This document shows positions 16,090 to 17,007 of a stretch of 17,007 nt of DNA, piece by piece. This stretch comes from Halobacteriales archaeon (GTDB taxonomy: Archaea; Halobacteriota; Halobacteria; Halorutilales; JAHENH01). The DNA lies in contig JAHENH010000088.1 in assembly GCA_018609935.1 (NCBI GenBank), positions 1-17,007 of the forward strand, given 5' to 3'. The position numbers and the translations under genes are program-made. The stretch's first letter is position 1. The number at the start of each line of letters is the position of its first letter. The notes under the pieces are model-generated. The model did not search any database. It worked only from the letters and a program-made list of their open reading frames with translations, and was not told the DNA's origin.

Positions 16090-17007
16090 AAAAGTAACAG
16101 TGAGAGCGCCTCTGAGCTTGACTCCGAGAAGCGAAGCTAGTGTAGTACGAGAACTAATAGGTAGATGGATGAACGAAGAAGATGAGTAAGAGTCTGGTCA
16201 AGATATTACCGCTACAGCCCGAAATACACGAAGGTAAAAAACTAACAACTTCGAAGTGACTTCCTAGAGGCACATAGTGTCTATAATCAAACGATAAAAC
16301 ATGCCAAGAACGTAGCTGACTGGAACGAGATTGACACAGAGATAGAAGCTGAGTTAGTCATAAAAAGAAAACAAAGTGTTTGTAGTCAAAGCGATAGAGC
16401 TGATGGACAAATTATTACGAGTAAGATCAATATGAATTACCGACTCATACTAAATATGGTGAATACCTCCTTAGAATGAACTATACTGAAGGATACAAAC
16501 TATTATCGAAGATAATGAGATAAATTTCAGAGATAATACCAAGCTCTATAACTACATCAAATGTGTGGTTAAAGGCACAACCCTACTCACTTCGAAAAAC
16601 ATCGATATGACACCATGAATGAGACTAGTGAGTGTGTATGTAGTCTTGTTTTGGACTATCCTGAGCTATATGAGGAAGTTCACAAGTATTTCACAGTGAG
16701 GAAGTGGGTACAGTACTCAGGAAAAATGTCTTTTGATAGAGTTTTCGAGAACAAGTAAGAGGGAATAATCCATGACTATGTACACAAGATATCATGTTCA
16801 GTTGGGGTAAATTGACGACTATACTCCATACAGTTTCTTGATTTGCAGGATGCTATCAGCTACAAAGCTAATTTCGGAAATATTCCTGTTACGTCAGTGA
16901 ATATTGTGGAGTGTGGTATGGGTAGATTGGTTTGGAGGTGGGTATTCTCTCGAAACGTTTTTTCGTGTTAGGAAGCTGAGACGGGAGATATCGGGCTGTG
17001 GGGGCCA
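16090..17007 (+). pseudogene. Decayed TnpB-like (IS200/IS605 OrfB) remnant, running off the right edge
   Basis: There is no long open frame, yet one frame gives protein-like stretches over 16612-16920 broken only by single stops (16756-16758 and 16813-16815). Key pieces are IIHDYVHKIS (16765-16794), like the HKIS helix between the RuvC blocks of TnpB, and DAISYKANFGNIPVTSVN (16849-16902), like the 'F..L..AI.YKA...GI.V..V.P..TS..C..CG' block that precedes the zinc finger. ECG (16909-16917) may be what remains of the zinc finger. Upstream, protein-like pieces appear in shifting frames (for example THTKYGEYLLRMNYTEGYKL starting near 16445). The catalytic RuvC residues cannot be recognised. I call it TnpB with moderate confidence; another transposase or a viral gene remains possible. 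Base composition is less A+T-rich than that of the neighbouring genes. Confidence 0.4.

Noticed and set aside
1..17007. CRISPR array
   Set aside because: No regularly spaced direct repeats seen anywhere in the window.

Overview
The window looks like part of a low-G+C archaeal chromosome. The evidence is an archaeal-type alanyl-tRNA synthetase, TATA-like boxes placed at leaderless spacing, a tRNA 3' part with no encoded CCA, and tight ATGA/TTAA gene junctions. A PrkA-PrkA-YeaH-SpoVR cluster, a small protein resembling a haloarchaeal family and a haloarchaeal-style IS1341/TnpB right end point towards a halophile-affiliated euryarchaeon. Threonine synthase and shikimate dehydrogenase argue against a minimal biosynthesis-poor symbiont. 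A low-G+C halophilic methanogen-like lineage (for example Methanonatronarchaeia) would fit, but this is inference.

Positions 1-1360 look like accessory DNA. They hold the C-terminal part of a phospholipase D-like (HKD) protein cut by the window edge, then about 0.9 kb without a convincing protein gene. That gap contains two look-alike hairpins, a TATA-like box, the 3' part of a tRNA-Met(CAT) without a visible 5' half, and a compact foldable segment. Two small hypothetical genes follow, converging 11 nt apart: a Trp-rich hydrophilic protein (+) and a short coiled-coil protein (-).

Positions 2029-9478 (minus) form one tight operon of two different PrkA-type AAA+ proteins, a YeaH-type VWA protein and a SpoVR protein, with junctions of -10 to +19 nt. 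This is a complete PrkA/YeaH/SpoVR stress-associated module with a duplicated kinase/ATPase subunit. Its TATA-like promoter lies at about 9534-9546.

Positions 9479-10206 are intergenic and carry a strikingly G+C-rich RNA-like island (about 9905-10066). It has the hallmarks of the right end/omega-RNA region of a TnpB (IS200/IS605, IS1341-type) element, but no tnpB gene is attached.

Positions 10207-15990 hold housekeeping genes: alaS and thrC as an overlapping operon, an RNase Z-related metallo-beta-lactamase-fold hydrolase lacking the tRNase Z arm, and convergent aroE, whose stop codon overlaps that of the hydrolase gene on a shared TTAA. From about 16090 to the right edge the sequence changes character and holds what looks like a decayed TnpB-like pseudogene. 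The window is therefore a conserved core flanked and interrupted by remnants of mobile elements.
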